A DNA stretch of 64,000 nt from Haliotis asinina (Eukaryota; Mollusca; Gastropoda; Lepetellida; Haliotidae), in the NCBI RefSeq assembly GCF_037392515.1, contig NC_090283.1:34674249-34738248 (forward strand), given 5' to 3'. Under the pieces are notes generated by a model, which was not told the DNA's origin, ran no database searches, and saw only the letters and a list, made by a program, of their open reading frames with translations. Each line of letters starts with the position of its first letter. Positions within the stretch are counted from its first letter, which is position 1. The position numbers and the translations under genes were made by a program. This document shows, piece by piece, positions 10,034 to 20,711 of this stretch.

Positions 10034-10987
10034 TCACTGACTGCTCCCTTTGGAAAAGTCTAACGACTTAAAAATATTGGGGTGACTCTTTCTGTCTTGC
10101 TGATTAAGTTTATGATGGAACCCTTCTAGGTGGTTATTTGTCCTTGGTCCTTCGTTTCCGAGATGGTTCCATACCAATGGGGAAAACTGGTTACCCTCCA
10201 CCCACGAAGCAGTCACATAATCCATGAATGATCGCACTTTGAGGTCATCGGGGCTGTCAGCAATACGTTCTAACCAAATATTATCTACTTTGTCAAGGGG
10301 GCACCGGGGAAGAGCAGCAGCTCAACGTACTATCCTCCGCACATCATCGTCCTCCTTGTAGCCGTTGACGAGGTTCTCTTTCTGGACTCTTCTCCAAAGG
10401 CACTGACAATAATGAAAAAAGGACCCCCGAAGATGGGTTGTTGGGGGTAAAGCCGATCTTACTGCATTATGGGCTGCCAGTTCAAAATCCAGCTGAACAA
10501 CAGGAGGACTGAAATGCAAGTTCAGGGTCTCAGCCAACTGATGAAGGTACTCGAACACAGCAGAGTAAGTTGTCTCCTTTCTATCTGGTAGCAGTCCATA
10601 CACTAGGGGAAACATGTGTCGGAACTGGGCTTGACTTGTATATATCTTGTCGAAGAGGCGAGGTGCAGCAAAGAATGTTCCGTCACAATATATTGTATCT
10701 GCGTCACACAGGATCTTCATGTTCTTGTCTCTGGTGAAGAGGAGGACATCGTTGCTGATCCGATGAAGGAATCACTCGCCAGCTTCTGTCTCAGCCCACT
10801 TGTCCTCAAGATGAATCTCAGATCTGGAAGCAGGCAGTCTGGGAACAGTCCTGTGTCTCTGTCTATACATGATTGTCTTCACAGAGTTGAAAGATGGAAT
10901 CTCTGGCAGCAATCCGTCTGGAAATCTGTCATGGTTGCGCCGGAGAAGTGAAACCTCATCGTCGTAGATCGTTGGTATGGGGTACAC
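10034..10987 (-). pseudogene. MULE-type transposase remnant with two in-frame TGA stops
   Basis: A single minus-strand frame of about 318 codons runs from 10987 to 10034, broken only by TGA at 10772-10774 and at 10322-10324. The protein carries LCDADTIYCDGTFFAAPRLF, FPLVYGLLPDRKETTYSAVF, VVQLDFELAAHNAV, SFFHYCQCLWRRVQ and then WNHLGNEGPRTNNHLEGFHH. These are the conserved blocks of the MULE transposase domain (DDE family): the Asp of CDGTF and the Asp of QLDFE are the first two catalytic acids, and FHYCQ..WR and NNxLEG are family signatures. An N-terminal FLYWCH-type zinc finger, often present in animal MULE-derived proteins, is not visible. The 10987 end begins at GTG, not ATG, so the true N-terminus is missing or on another exon. 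I saw no convincing terminal inverted repeats. Confidence 0.85.
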
Positions 10988-11439
10988 TCTTCCTTGGATC
11001 TAGCAATGAGTCTAGAGACATATAACACACACCAAATGCAGTTATAAACAGTAATATTTCATTACACAGCATATATTGTGAATCTAAGACGCACGTCCTT
11101 CGAAAGCACTTTTCGCCAAGACACTGGGGTAGACGGTCACGTGACGTCACACCCAGGCGTCAATACATATACACATGGAACATTCGTCACTACTCGTCCT
11201 TTTCCGTAACCTACACGAAGACTCGTCCTTCTTCCGATGCTTGTTATGTGTGAAAATACGACAAACCAGTCCGAACGCTCGAAATAAGTGCAGTACTTGG
11301 ATAAAAATAATCCTGACTACTTAAATCGTTGATGACTTTATGTTATCGTTTAAAAAAAATATTTAAAAAAATTGAAAGCAGTACGAACGTAGCGGACAGA
11401 ATTGTGCTGTCTAATGTGAAGTTTTTATGAGAATAAAAC

Positions 11440-11791
11440 GTGGTGGCGTGTGGTCCTGCGTGCAAAGCTCAGGTCATGAATTAGTTGAAATCAAGCGCCG
11501 TCGACAGTCCTTGGATGGGTGACCGTGTTTCTCAGCTTCATTTCAGTCCTGCCCCACAACGGAGCACATAAAACCAGTGGTCTCGCCATAGGCGAGTGAG
11601 TTAAAAATTGCCTCTGTTCACCCAGCAAAAAATGGGTACCCGATGGAATAGTCATGTAACCACTAATCTCCTAGCGCCTAACAGACTCCTTTGGTTAAAT
11701 CGGGGTAATAATAATCAGATTTGATTGGGTGCTTCGAGCATGCATTGTGCATGGAGTAACGCGCATGATAAATGGACTATTATTATTATTA
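11440..11791 (+). repeat. 5S-rRNA-derived SINE-like element
   Basis: The 5' part reads GTGGTGGCGTGTGGTCCTGC, then AAATCAAGCGCCGTCGACAG and TCCTTGGATGGGTGACCGTG. The last block is close to the internal control region of 5S rRNA (TACTTGGATGGGAGACCG). The body follows with CACCCAGCAAAAAATGGGTA and CCGATGGAATAG. The 3' end has GAGCATGCATTGTGCATGGA, GTAACGCGCATGATAAATGG and ACTATTATTATTATT. That order (5S-like head, body, ATT repeat tail) is the SINE3-type layout. It is one copy and slightly diverged. Confidence 0.7.
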
Positions 11792-12698
11792 GTCATGCTA
11801 TTGACAGTGAGCCATTCAAATACACGTGCGTGTGTTGACATAACGACTGATTGGTGTATTGCTGACGATCTTATGATTGTACGTGCGCTTCAAGCCCTGT
11901 AATGAAATGTATTTATAAATCGCTCCGAGTTTCAAAACAATAATATATCTGTATGTAACTCAAAATTCCACTTGGGGTATGACAGAAAGGTGACATCTTG
12001 GAGTTTCTGCTTTAGATTTAATGTATCTTGTTTTTTGGGGTTTTTTTATATTGTTTTATTTAACAAAAAGCATTATTTGCATATTCAACAAAGTAAATCC
12101 CGTTTGTAATTATTAAACCTTTTTCAGAAATATAATTCAAAATGTAAGGGGAACATCTGGCAATAATTACGTCAGAATATGTCTTTACCAAATATATTTT
12201 CTCATTCTTTTAGGTGTATCAAGGAGGTTCAATTCTTTGAAATAAGTACGCAAAAACAAAAATAACAATACAATATATGGGTACTTCGGTGACATTAATC
12301 ACTGTTCCTGTTTGAAGTAGTTCTGATGTTCTTACGCCAATATGAAATCCTTCGAGAGAGGCATGAGACGCTGTCTTTGGTGCCAGTATGCTAGAATATC
12401 ATCATAGGTCAACGCAATCTAGAAAGAAACCTAATTAGCAACATTCAGGTTGAGATTGTGAATTCGGTTCATCTTGTAATGAAATTTGTTGCAAAGTTAC
12501 TACCATCTGAAAGTGTTACAATCCTCGTATTTCGTCACTGAAATAAAATCACTTCATATTCAATATTTTAGGAAAGGGAGCGACAAGGAAGAATGAATGT
12601 ATGTGGTTTAGGGCCGTTTAGTTGAACGTACCGGGAATATGAACACATGCAATGTATATGCATAGAACTTGATTTACTAAAATCCCTAATATATTTCA

Positions 12699-13310
12699 TC
12701 ACATGTAGTTATTGATGACAATGATGATTATGATATGGGGGTGATGTTCTCCGATCCTGTTGCCGAGAATGTCCCATACATGCACTATGGGAGAGAGGTC
12801 TGTGGATCCTGCTGGAAAATGTAAAGGTTGAATGTTGTGTTGCGGATGAAGATGAATATATCTTGGTCGAAAGGCTTTGTGCGGTCTAGGGTTGTCAAGT
12901 TGAATCATAAAGCCGGGATTTTTAGCATGAGTGGGATGACAGTTGGTTTCATGATCTCATCGCAATATCGTTGTGCATTCCGGCTTCCTGGGACAACAAT
13001 TGAGTCTGTCCTTCCACGTGCATGGATCACTGCCCCCAAACAAGACGCTGTCGTCTCCAGAGCAGTCACGTCCGATGAGATGATTGGCGTCACAACGTCG
13101 TGATTACGTCACAAAATAGTCGGTCTTCCCTGGGTGTGGTCTTACGGGGTCTGCTGGAGCATGGCCGACCTCTGACACGGCCGGTCTGCTATACTTGTGT
13201 TTTGAGAAGTGAAACTGCTCGAGTACACGTTGAAATGACGCGCTACGTCTTTAATTGTTTGACCTGCGTCCAGTCTCCCTATCGCTGATTTCAAGGCGTG
13301 CCTCTACTGC
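12699..13310 (-). pseudogene. Broken Tc1/mariner transposase
   Basis: Three minus-strand frames together spell Tc1 family blocks. At about 13285-13235 there is RLDAGQTIKDVARHFNV, the N-terminal helix-turn-helix. Next comes PRKTTPREDRLFCDVITT in another frame. From 13093 there are RNAQRYCDEIMKPTVIPLM and then, in a third frame, QLDNPRPHKAF with LHFPAGSTDLSPIVHVWDIL, equivalent to QDNARPH...WPARSPDLNPIEHLWD. The catalytic TDES block expected between the two halves is missing, and at least two frameshifts are needed. It is clearly inactive. No terminal repeats were identified. Confidence 0.8.
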
Positions 13311-13531
13311 GTCCCATGGTTGATTTACAAACTTTTAAAATGCTTTTCCCCTTCGGGAGAGTGTCAACAGGTATGCAAAATGCATCGGCCATTAGATGAT
13401 TTTCATTGGTTTGGAAACAAGGAAAATGACGTGAATTCCACGAAGATCACTTGAATTCAATTCTCTCGCTACAGGGCAATTCCACACGTGTCTCAAGTTT
13501 ACAGGCATCAGTTCCAGATCAATGAGAACAT

Positions 13532-13801
13532 TTAATTATTTTTGTTGAGGACATTTTCGTGCAGCGTGCTAAACTTTTCTGGTGGAGTATAGTACATTAC
13601 AGGTGATGAAAAACAAGGTTTCAGTTTGAAAGGGTTTGACAAAACACAAGTCACATGCAAGCATGCTATCCATTCCAAATAGATATGGACATCACAGACA
13701 CTGTCTGCAGTTGACGGCGCTGGAATCTTCGGACCTGGAGGCGGATCCATTGACAAAAAGAAAGCAGGTTCCTCCATGACGCCATGGCTGTCTGAAACCA
13801 T
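13532..13801 (-). CDS. Unrecognised open frame, possible exon
   Basis: An ATG at 13801 (minus) opens 89 codons starting MVSDSHGVMEEPAFFLSMDP and then PPGPKIPAPSTADS. The composition of the first 35 residues looks coding, and possible donors (CCAG|GTCCG, GACA|GTGTC) fall inside. The rest is less convincing. I do not recognise it and give no function; it may be chance. Confidence 0.15.
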   Translation of the reverse strand: MVSDSHGVMEEPAFFLSMDPPPGPKIPAPSTADSVCDVHIYLEWIACLHVTCVLSNPFKLKPCFSSPVMYYTPPEKFSTLHENVLNKNN

Positions 13802-14453
13802 TAACGCTGCCGAGGAGTATTCATCCTGCTGTTTTCACCCAGTTTAACAGTATTGATATTTCTCACAGACGAATACTGCCAATATTATATTGCTTTGTCT
13901 GGGATCAATTATTCAGTTTCCAACACGTCTGGCACCTTTCGGTTCATGTCATTGTTCCCAAACAGGGGGTGCTTGATTAAGTTCCATGTGTATATTTGAT
14001 GACTTCAACAAAATTAGGAAACATTGCCATAACATTCTCTGCTTGAGAGATCCATAATTTCTCAAAACTGACATGAAGACCGATCTTGGCAAACCAATTA
14101 AGAAAGTAAATGGCGCTCAAATACTATTACATTTATGACCGCTTGTCAGAAAAGAGATCAGCTGTGAAACATGACTGCCAGATAGAACCGTCTTAAAGAC
14201 CCAAACCTGGTGCCGCAACAAACCAGAAGCGTGCAATTCCTCCGTGAACCGCAACGGGGCCGAACGGTTCAGTCTTGATTTTGATACTTCGATGACTAGT
14301 GGTTAAATTACTCCGTGTCATTATTATGTTCTATTTTATTCCTAACATTATTATTCACACAATGTTGAAAAAAGAAAATGATGAGGGAAAAATTTTCAGT
14401 TACAGTCAAATATGACTGTGTTGATAAAATCGAAAAATAAATGTTAATAATCT

Positions 14454-14555
14454 GGGCCTAGATTGTCTTTCTTAGCCCTAAGATTGTCGTAAGTACCATA
14501 CATTGACATTAACTTACGACTATCTTAGCGCTAAGAAAGATTTGAAACTAGGCCC
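14454..14555. mobile_element. Short foldback/MITE-like element
   Basis: The outer ends are GGGCCTAGATTGTCTTTCTT and its near reverse complement AAGAAAGATTTGAAACTAGG plus CCC. The inner arms are TTAGCCCTAAGATTGTCGTA and TTACGACTATCTTAGCGCTA. The 102-base element is almost wholly a hairpin. A related hairpin occurs at 26998-27107. Confidence 0.7.
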
Positions 14556-14559
14556 TGGC

Positions 14560-15900
14560 AACTATTAACACGCTTAGCCAAGAGTCCGTGAAGCGTCAAA
14601 CAAACAGTGATGGAATGTCTATTGTGTATGTAAATTATTGTGTTCACTTCTATCTAAACAGAGATAGATAAATGTACCTTTTTGGAGTCCAATCTGAAAA
14701 TTCTTTGGTGATGTTTCAGTTATTCCAGGTTACATTAATAAATAGGTAGCGTTAACATCAAGTAAAAGACACTATCAGGTACAATGTTTCCCCGTAATCC
14801 AGGAGAAATTATTTATGCAAAAATAGTCATGCCGCAGATATCAACACATTTTTTTATCCACTGACGTAAATTCCATAAAGTCTTGCTTTCTTGACACGCC
14901 CCAAAAGAGATTTACTACAGAAATTGCATAATGAACTCTCTGCCCTACTAATAGTAAATAAGTATACATTTGTAGGGATAAACATATGCAGCAGTCTATA
15001 TTGGAACCATTGGAACCATTGCCTCGCGTGATGTATTGAAAGGATTTTTATTTAATATTTGGCCAATCAAAAATTTGAGTTACGAAGTGTCGTTTTGCTA
15101 TTTAAGCAGTGATGTGATGTTATTTGGAAGAAAGCAAAGCGTGATATCTATCTCATGGAACCATTTCTGACAGCTACGTGTCCCTGTAAAACAGATATTT
15201 CGCATATGTTGACAGGATTTGTAAATCAGATTTAGCTTTCTTCTAAAAAATATTTGCAAAACTTTTCACTCCAAGGTATTTCTAGTCATTCACCTTTACA
15301 TTACGACATTCTTTAAATTCTTTAAAGGACATAAATCTTGACATAGCATGTCTATCATTTGATAATTAATGATAATTAATTTATTAAAGAATGTATGTTT
15401 GCAAATAACGATGTTAAAGTTAAAAGCAGGCTTTATGGCAGTAAACTTTCAAATACATTTGGTAAACGTTTGTTTTGAACAATCTCTATATGTATTAAGA
15501 CAGTTGTTCCAAAATGTGCGAGGAAAGATATCTCCATTGGAAAAAGGCTTATGACAAGAATGGTGTTCGAACAAGAATAGAGACTTCTGTTTACAGTTTT
15601 CATTTGCAAACGGTTTTCTTATCAAGTCACTTAAAAGTGACTTTACTTAAGGAAATATATCAACTATACTAAACCATCCCACAGAGACTGACCTGTCAAA
15701 TTTTCACTTTTATTATTCCGCGTAAAACGAAAAAACGAAAAAATGAAAAAAAAACAAAACAAAAGAAACATTTTCTTTAGTTTCGCACAGAAATACTACT
15801 GTCTATTGTCCTTGGATGGCTAGAGCGAGCTTAACGTCTACCTGTTGATGACATTCATGTTCCTGGATGTTTATACCCTGTCAATACACTGCCACATTAA
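14560..15900. other. AT-rich DNA without recognised genes
   Basis: There is no coding signal beyond short chance frames. An A-rich stretch (AAAACGAAAAAACG-like) lies at about 15725-15770. Confidence 0.4.
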
Positions 15901-15904
15901 AAGT

Positions 15905-16385
15905 CGTTCCCTGATCACGAGGGAACATGGATTTATCTAACATTGATGTTTGTTTATGTACCCCTCAGGGAATCCCTTGAAACAATTCAAAATTAATATT
16001 GAGGTTTCAGTAAGCTGGTCCACGGATTGATGTACCAGTGAACGCTGTATTTATTGTACCGAACACCTCAATCTTTTTGTTGAATTGTTTGAGGCACGGG
16101 CACAAAACCTTTTGTTGCCATCGTTAGATTTTGCAGATAAGACAGAAACATTTGGAGTTGTCTCCATTACAACGATTAGCATTTGCAAAACAATTGGTAA
16201 TTTACACACATCATACGTGATTCCAGGTTATTCGAGACAATCACGACGTACGAAATGAATTTGGTTTTCCCAGCGGGGTACATAGAAATGCTACTCGCTT
16301 GTAAGCGGGATACATTGAAAAAGCGCGCTAAGCCAATCAAAAAGCGACACTTATGTGTTGGGAAAGTTAATTTCTGCTGCTTGTC
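15905..16385. repeat. Dispersed repeat module, copy 1 of 2 in window
   Basis: It shares ordered blocks with 59660-59945: a CATTGATGTTTGTTTATGTA CCC start, GATGTACCAGTGAACGC, TACCGAACACCTCA, TTCCCAGCGGGGTACATAGA and an AGCCAATCAAAAAGCGACAC end. The second copy has the same order with small gaps. Its nature is unknown; an LTR or an old DNA element are both possible. Confidence 0.6.
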
Positions 16386-16389
16386 ATGT

Positions 16390-18200
16390 TACACGTTGTA
16401 TTTGCTTTTCTAAACCATTCGCTACCATTGCTCGCATTTTTATCAATGTTGTTCTTTTTCGAATACTCCTATTGTTTTGAAGAGTATATGTGCAGCGCCT
16501 ATGTCGCATGACCGATGACGAGTACATATCCTTAAACAATGACAACACATTGACAAATACCAACTTGTTTTATTAATGTCCCAAATGACAGATAATCTCA
16601 AACATGAAGAAAGTATGTACAGTCACGTATATCCTTGACACTCATACACGTCGCCAGCACCACTCTATATACAGCGTAATCTCAGTCACCTCCAAAGTAC
16701 ACCTTTACGACAACGGTCGTTCCAGACCTCGGAGTGACCCGGGGCACAAGAGCTACATTTACATGCACGTGGACATCGTTACCCGCTCGACGTGTCCCTT
16801 GCGTGACAATGAGAAATCGTGCAAGAAGGAAGACACCATTCTTTAAGAGTGACGTACATACCAAACCGATCCGTTACATAAACAAAGTATAAATCGTTGC
16901 CTTTGTAAATGTCTCGCGTCCAGTTCAATTGTAGTATCTACACAGCAACAGTTTCTGGGTTTACACTCATGTTCCCTACTGAACTCGTCACCTCCAAGGC
17001 CTCCATCGACTGTGTTCACTTCCTCCACCATCAGAACATCAGTAAAGTACATGACTAACTTCAGCCGGCTGAAGACGCAGGAATCATATGGACCGATAGC
17101 ACAACAGAATACTACATGGTATAAGTACTTCACGCTTGACTCTTATTAATCTATAGACAACACTGGATATACTGTGGACGATAGGAACAGGAGATGGTGA
17201 GTATACGGTGTGCACAGCCAGCTGCACTCAATGTCGGAATCTGCTTCTAGCGTTTGCAGGCAGTATTCCGTGGCAATTATGTCGACGATCCCTTTTCGGT
17301 AGGGCTACATCCTGGCAATATGTACAGGCAACCTGTACGCCGTCAACCTGAACACACCCATGCAATATGTTAGGAGCCCTGCACACAGTCGACTGTATCT
17401 TGCCAGCTGCACTTTGCCATGTTATATGTCATCGACCCCACGTGGTCGAGCTCCGTATCAGCAATCAGTCATATGTCAAACTATGTCGGCAAGCTGTATC
17501 TTGTGACACTAGATATCGACAGCCTGTTCAGTTAGACAGTACCTCAATACCGTATAGTTGGTCGAACTATACCTAGGCGGCCTGAAGGTGGTCCATCAAC
17601 ATCTCTGCGAGCTGTAGCTAGTCAAGATGTATATCGGCCACCCGAGGAATTGTGCTGACGCTTGACAAGTCTTGCACAATCTAGCCCTACATTGACACTG
17701 GGACATAGGGTTCTATGAGACCGTACGTTGCTAGATTCAATGGGTGTAGGGAGCATGGAAAGTGACAGCAAGGGATGTACCTCAAGACCCAAGTTAAAAC
17801 TGTGTCCATGCGACCTGCATGTTGAAGAGAGACTTTGATTGTCACTCACAGATTGTCTCGTCATAAACACCTTTGGGGGAAGGTCGGAGTCTGCTCCATG
17901 TATTTCACTATGGCGGTGGGGAGGCGTTACTGGAACGTATGGCGCCGTTGTAACATTGGTGTACTGCTGATAACACATTATACTTTTACACGCTCAAATA
18001 CCTACTACATCCGGGTACTTACCAACAGGGCACACTTCAAGCACGTCATCCTATGGAACATTGTCGACATTAGTAAACCCAATTTTGTACTACTTCTCTT
18101 GCTGCAATATCGTTTTTTGAATTTATACATGTACGTACGCTGTAGTTAAGTTCCACTATTTATGTAAACAAAAATGTCTTTAAGAATGCAACACTTACCA
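16390..18200. other. No recognised gene; several unassigned open frames
   Basis: Frames at 16604-16846 (plus), 16843-17133 (minus) and 17622-17978 (minus) overlap each other, lack familiar motifs and have no agreed splice borders. Between about 17200 and 17640 there are loose repeats of TATGTCGGCAAGCTGTAT-like sequence, too diverged to call an array. Confidence 0.35.
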
Positions 18201-18259
18201 AAACAGTAGATGAACGTATTACCTTAAGTATAAACGAAACTGCTTGACTATGATATCGA

Positions 18260-18261
18260 GA

Positions 18262-18290
<29 letters not shown>
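18260..18290. repeat. (TA)n microsatellite
   Basis: Uninterrupted alternating TA for about 28 bases. Confidence 0.9.
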
Positions 18291-18292
<2 letters not shown>

Positions 18293-18299
18293 CTATTGA

Positions 18300-20340
18300 C
18301 ATGTCATTATAAATACGTGGGTAACTCACAGCTACCCTGCATTGTTTCTGCACAACGGAGTTAACTGCACTTACGTCTGATCGCAAGTTCATGGCAAAAA
18401 TCGATTGATTACCTCCCTTTGATAACCAAATCGACAAGGAGAGCCTCTGTTCTTAGATGAATGTATTTCTGTTTAGATCCATCAGCGTTCACCGTAACAT
18501 TAAAGTTCATCATTGTTATAGATTAGTTGTGAAGCAGGCAGTATATTTAAAAATTAAAAAGACATATAGGGGATAACCAAGACTGTGATGAGTAAATTCT
18601 ACAATGTTCACTACAAATGTTAATAACAATGAATCCTTCGGCACGGACCCTATCACGCAGAACATCAGACTGGTCACGATGTTGACTTTGTTTACATAAA
18701 TGAACTATAGACAGCAACAGGCATATGTCCACATAAATCATAATCAACAATGGATTCCAACAGAAATATTCATAGGAACCAGAATACTAAAGGAACAACA
18801 CCATTGGTAAATCATAAAGAATCTCCTGTTGTAGTTTCACGCTTTCAAATATAGCCCATAAACTCCAGACCAACGTGTTTATTGTTTTAACTTTACCAAA
18901 TGGAACAGAGTATTAGGAACCCGTGACTAAACGTGTATGTATTTCAAACCAGTGCTTGTTACACTGAAAGCAACTGAACACAATTAGTCAAATAATTTTA
19001 CTAAAAGTATTCAAAGAAATATCAATGGTGGTTGGCCCAAAACTGCTTTTGTAATTTTTATAAAGAGAGAGCTCTAATCTGGTTTCATCTCGGCGCCATT
19101 TGAAGATTTAGTGAACAAGGTAATCAACAGGAAAAAAATAATTGGTCCAGTTGTATTTCGTTACACGCAAGTGACAATGAACTAGGCAGATGGACAATCA
19201 CACCCACACAAAATGGCACCCACTAAACCTCGTCCCAAATCCACGCACACATATCTACATTGGCCGAATCCCATCTGCCCGAGATCGGCTTGCATAGTGA
19301 TTGACGTCATGTATTCAACATGGCATAAAGAAGAACCATGTATTCTCCATCCAGCGTGGAGTAGGCTAAGAACAAAGATGTTAAATGTCGCCACTGAAAC
19401 GGCTTGAGAAATAATTTGGATTGTGCCACATATACATGCGGCGTCGACGGCAGCTCCACAGATAGCCCGCTGCAGCCAGCACAGCCGGGAGTCTCCACAC
19501 GTGGCACAATCGCCAAACCAAACTTGGCATCTTCCATTCGGTCTCTATCTCGGAGCCCTTCCCCAAGCGGAACAGTATATTTGGTAATGCGGTTGACCTT
19601 AACCTCATACCGAGGTTACCACAGCATGTCTGGAAGTAAGAAAACATCGATCTAAATATTGCTGTAAAGGTGATAATAATGAAAATAATTTTTTATTTGA
19701 AGGTTTTCTATCTCTTACATTCTTGGGAAAGAATACAGTTTTGGCTTAAAGTATATATGTTAATGATTACTATATCTCCAAAATAGAAATATGTTCATAA
19801 CGCTTCACTAATACTTGTCATTTAATATACAAGTGGTGGTTCAGGCACAAGCTTGGCGGGAAACAGAAATGTCTGGAAATTGTGATGAGCCAGTAAAACT
19901 GAAGAGGTGCAATGTATGTGTCATCCCATGGAATAGACATCCACCCGCCACACTAGGCAGCAGACACAAAGGATATTGTGACTAGATCCAACAAGATGCT
20001 ACCTTCATGATATCCCAGTGGCCAAGACAGGTCTCAGCCTCACAAACATATGTACACACATCCGAAAGAAGTAGTTTATTCCATGTCCGTTTCATTTCAG
20101 TGGAAGTAGATTGGACGTTTCCCGGTCCTGAATTAATTGTTAATTATTCCCGCTGCTATGTAAAATATATGACCCCGATTGACAAATGGAACAGATTAAA
20201 GTAAGCAAAACACTGCTACCAAGTTAAAAACAAATTCCATGTTTGCTTGATTTTTTTCTCAAAAACAGTGATAATAAAGTCTTTACTGCAGTACAGCGAA
20301 TAGATCGAGGTCATATGTGCGTTATCCTGAAACATGTTTT
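18300..20340. other. Non-coding flank downstream of the transporter gene
   Basis: No family was recognised. The most coding-like spot is 19310-19600 on the minus strand (locally GC-richer; a frame containing DRMEDAKFGLAIVPRVETPG), which could be an exon of an unknown gene, but overlapping frames are open too and no clean acceptor/donor pair was found. Confidence 0.3.
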
Positions 20341-20350
20341 AAGTTTAACA

Positions 20351-20356
20351 TTTATT
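20351..20356 (-). promoter_or_regulatory. Candidate polyadenylation signal AATAAA for the transporter gene
   Basis: TTTATT on the plus strand is AATAAA on the minus strand, about 170 bases downstream of the transporter stop codon, a normal 3' UTR distance. Confidence 0.5.
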
Positions 20357-20526
20357 ATTTGTTTGCCCGTTTGATCATTTACTGATTGACGGAAACGGGT
20401 GTGGGTGCCTAAAACATCCTCACACAGTCAAACATGAAGAACGTAAATAACGATAATGTCATTATCTTATCATGTTCTAGCGACATAGAGAACAAGACAA
20501 AGAGGGTCCTGGTGTCGGGGACATAT

Positions 20527-20711
20527 TTAAAGACCATGTGCTACCCACACAACGATGTCATCTGCCGCTGGGGGAGTCTTCTCTGTGTCCTTGTAGTCCT
20601 CCTCGCCCTCCATGAGGGGCACCTTGTGGTCAGTGAGGGGCTTGTTGGCCACCACGCAACGCTTGATCTTAAACAACACCATGATGACGGAGCTCCACAG
20701 CAGACACGCCC
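20527..20711 (-). CDS. Transporter exon 5 (TM12 and cytoplasmic tail)
   Basis: Acceptor CACCCCAG precedes 20711. The exon supplies two bases of a split Gly codon, then ACLLWSSVIMVLFKIKR (last helix and its positive-inside end), a hydrophilic tail with MEGEEDYKDTEKTPPAADD, and TAA at 20527-20529. The acidic C-terminal tail is usual for SLC16 proteins. Confidence 0.88.

Noticed and set aside
16604..17133. Possible exon(s) around 16.6-17.1 kb
   Set aside because: Open on both strands, no family motif, no consistent splice borders; listed only as unassigned.
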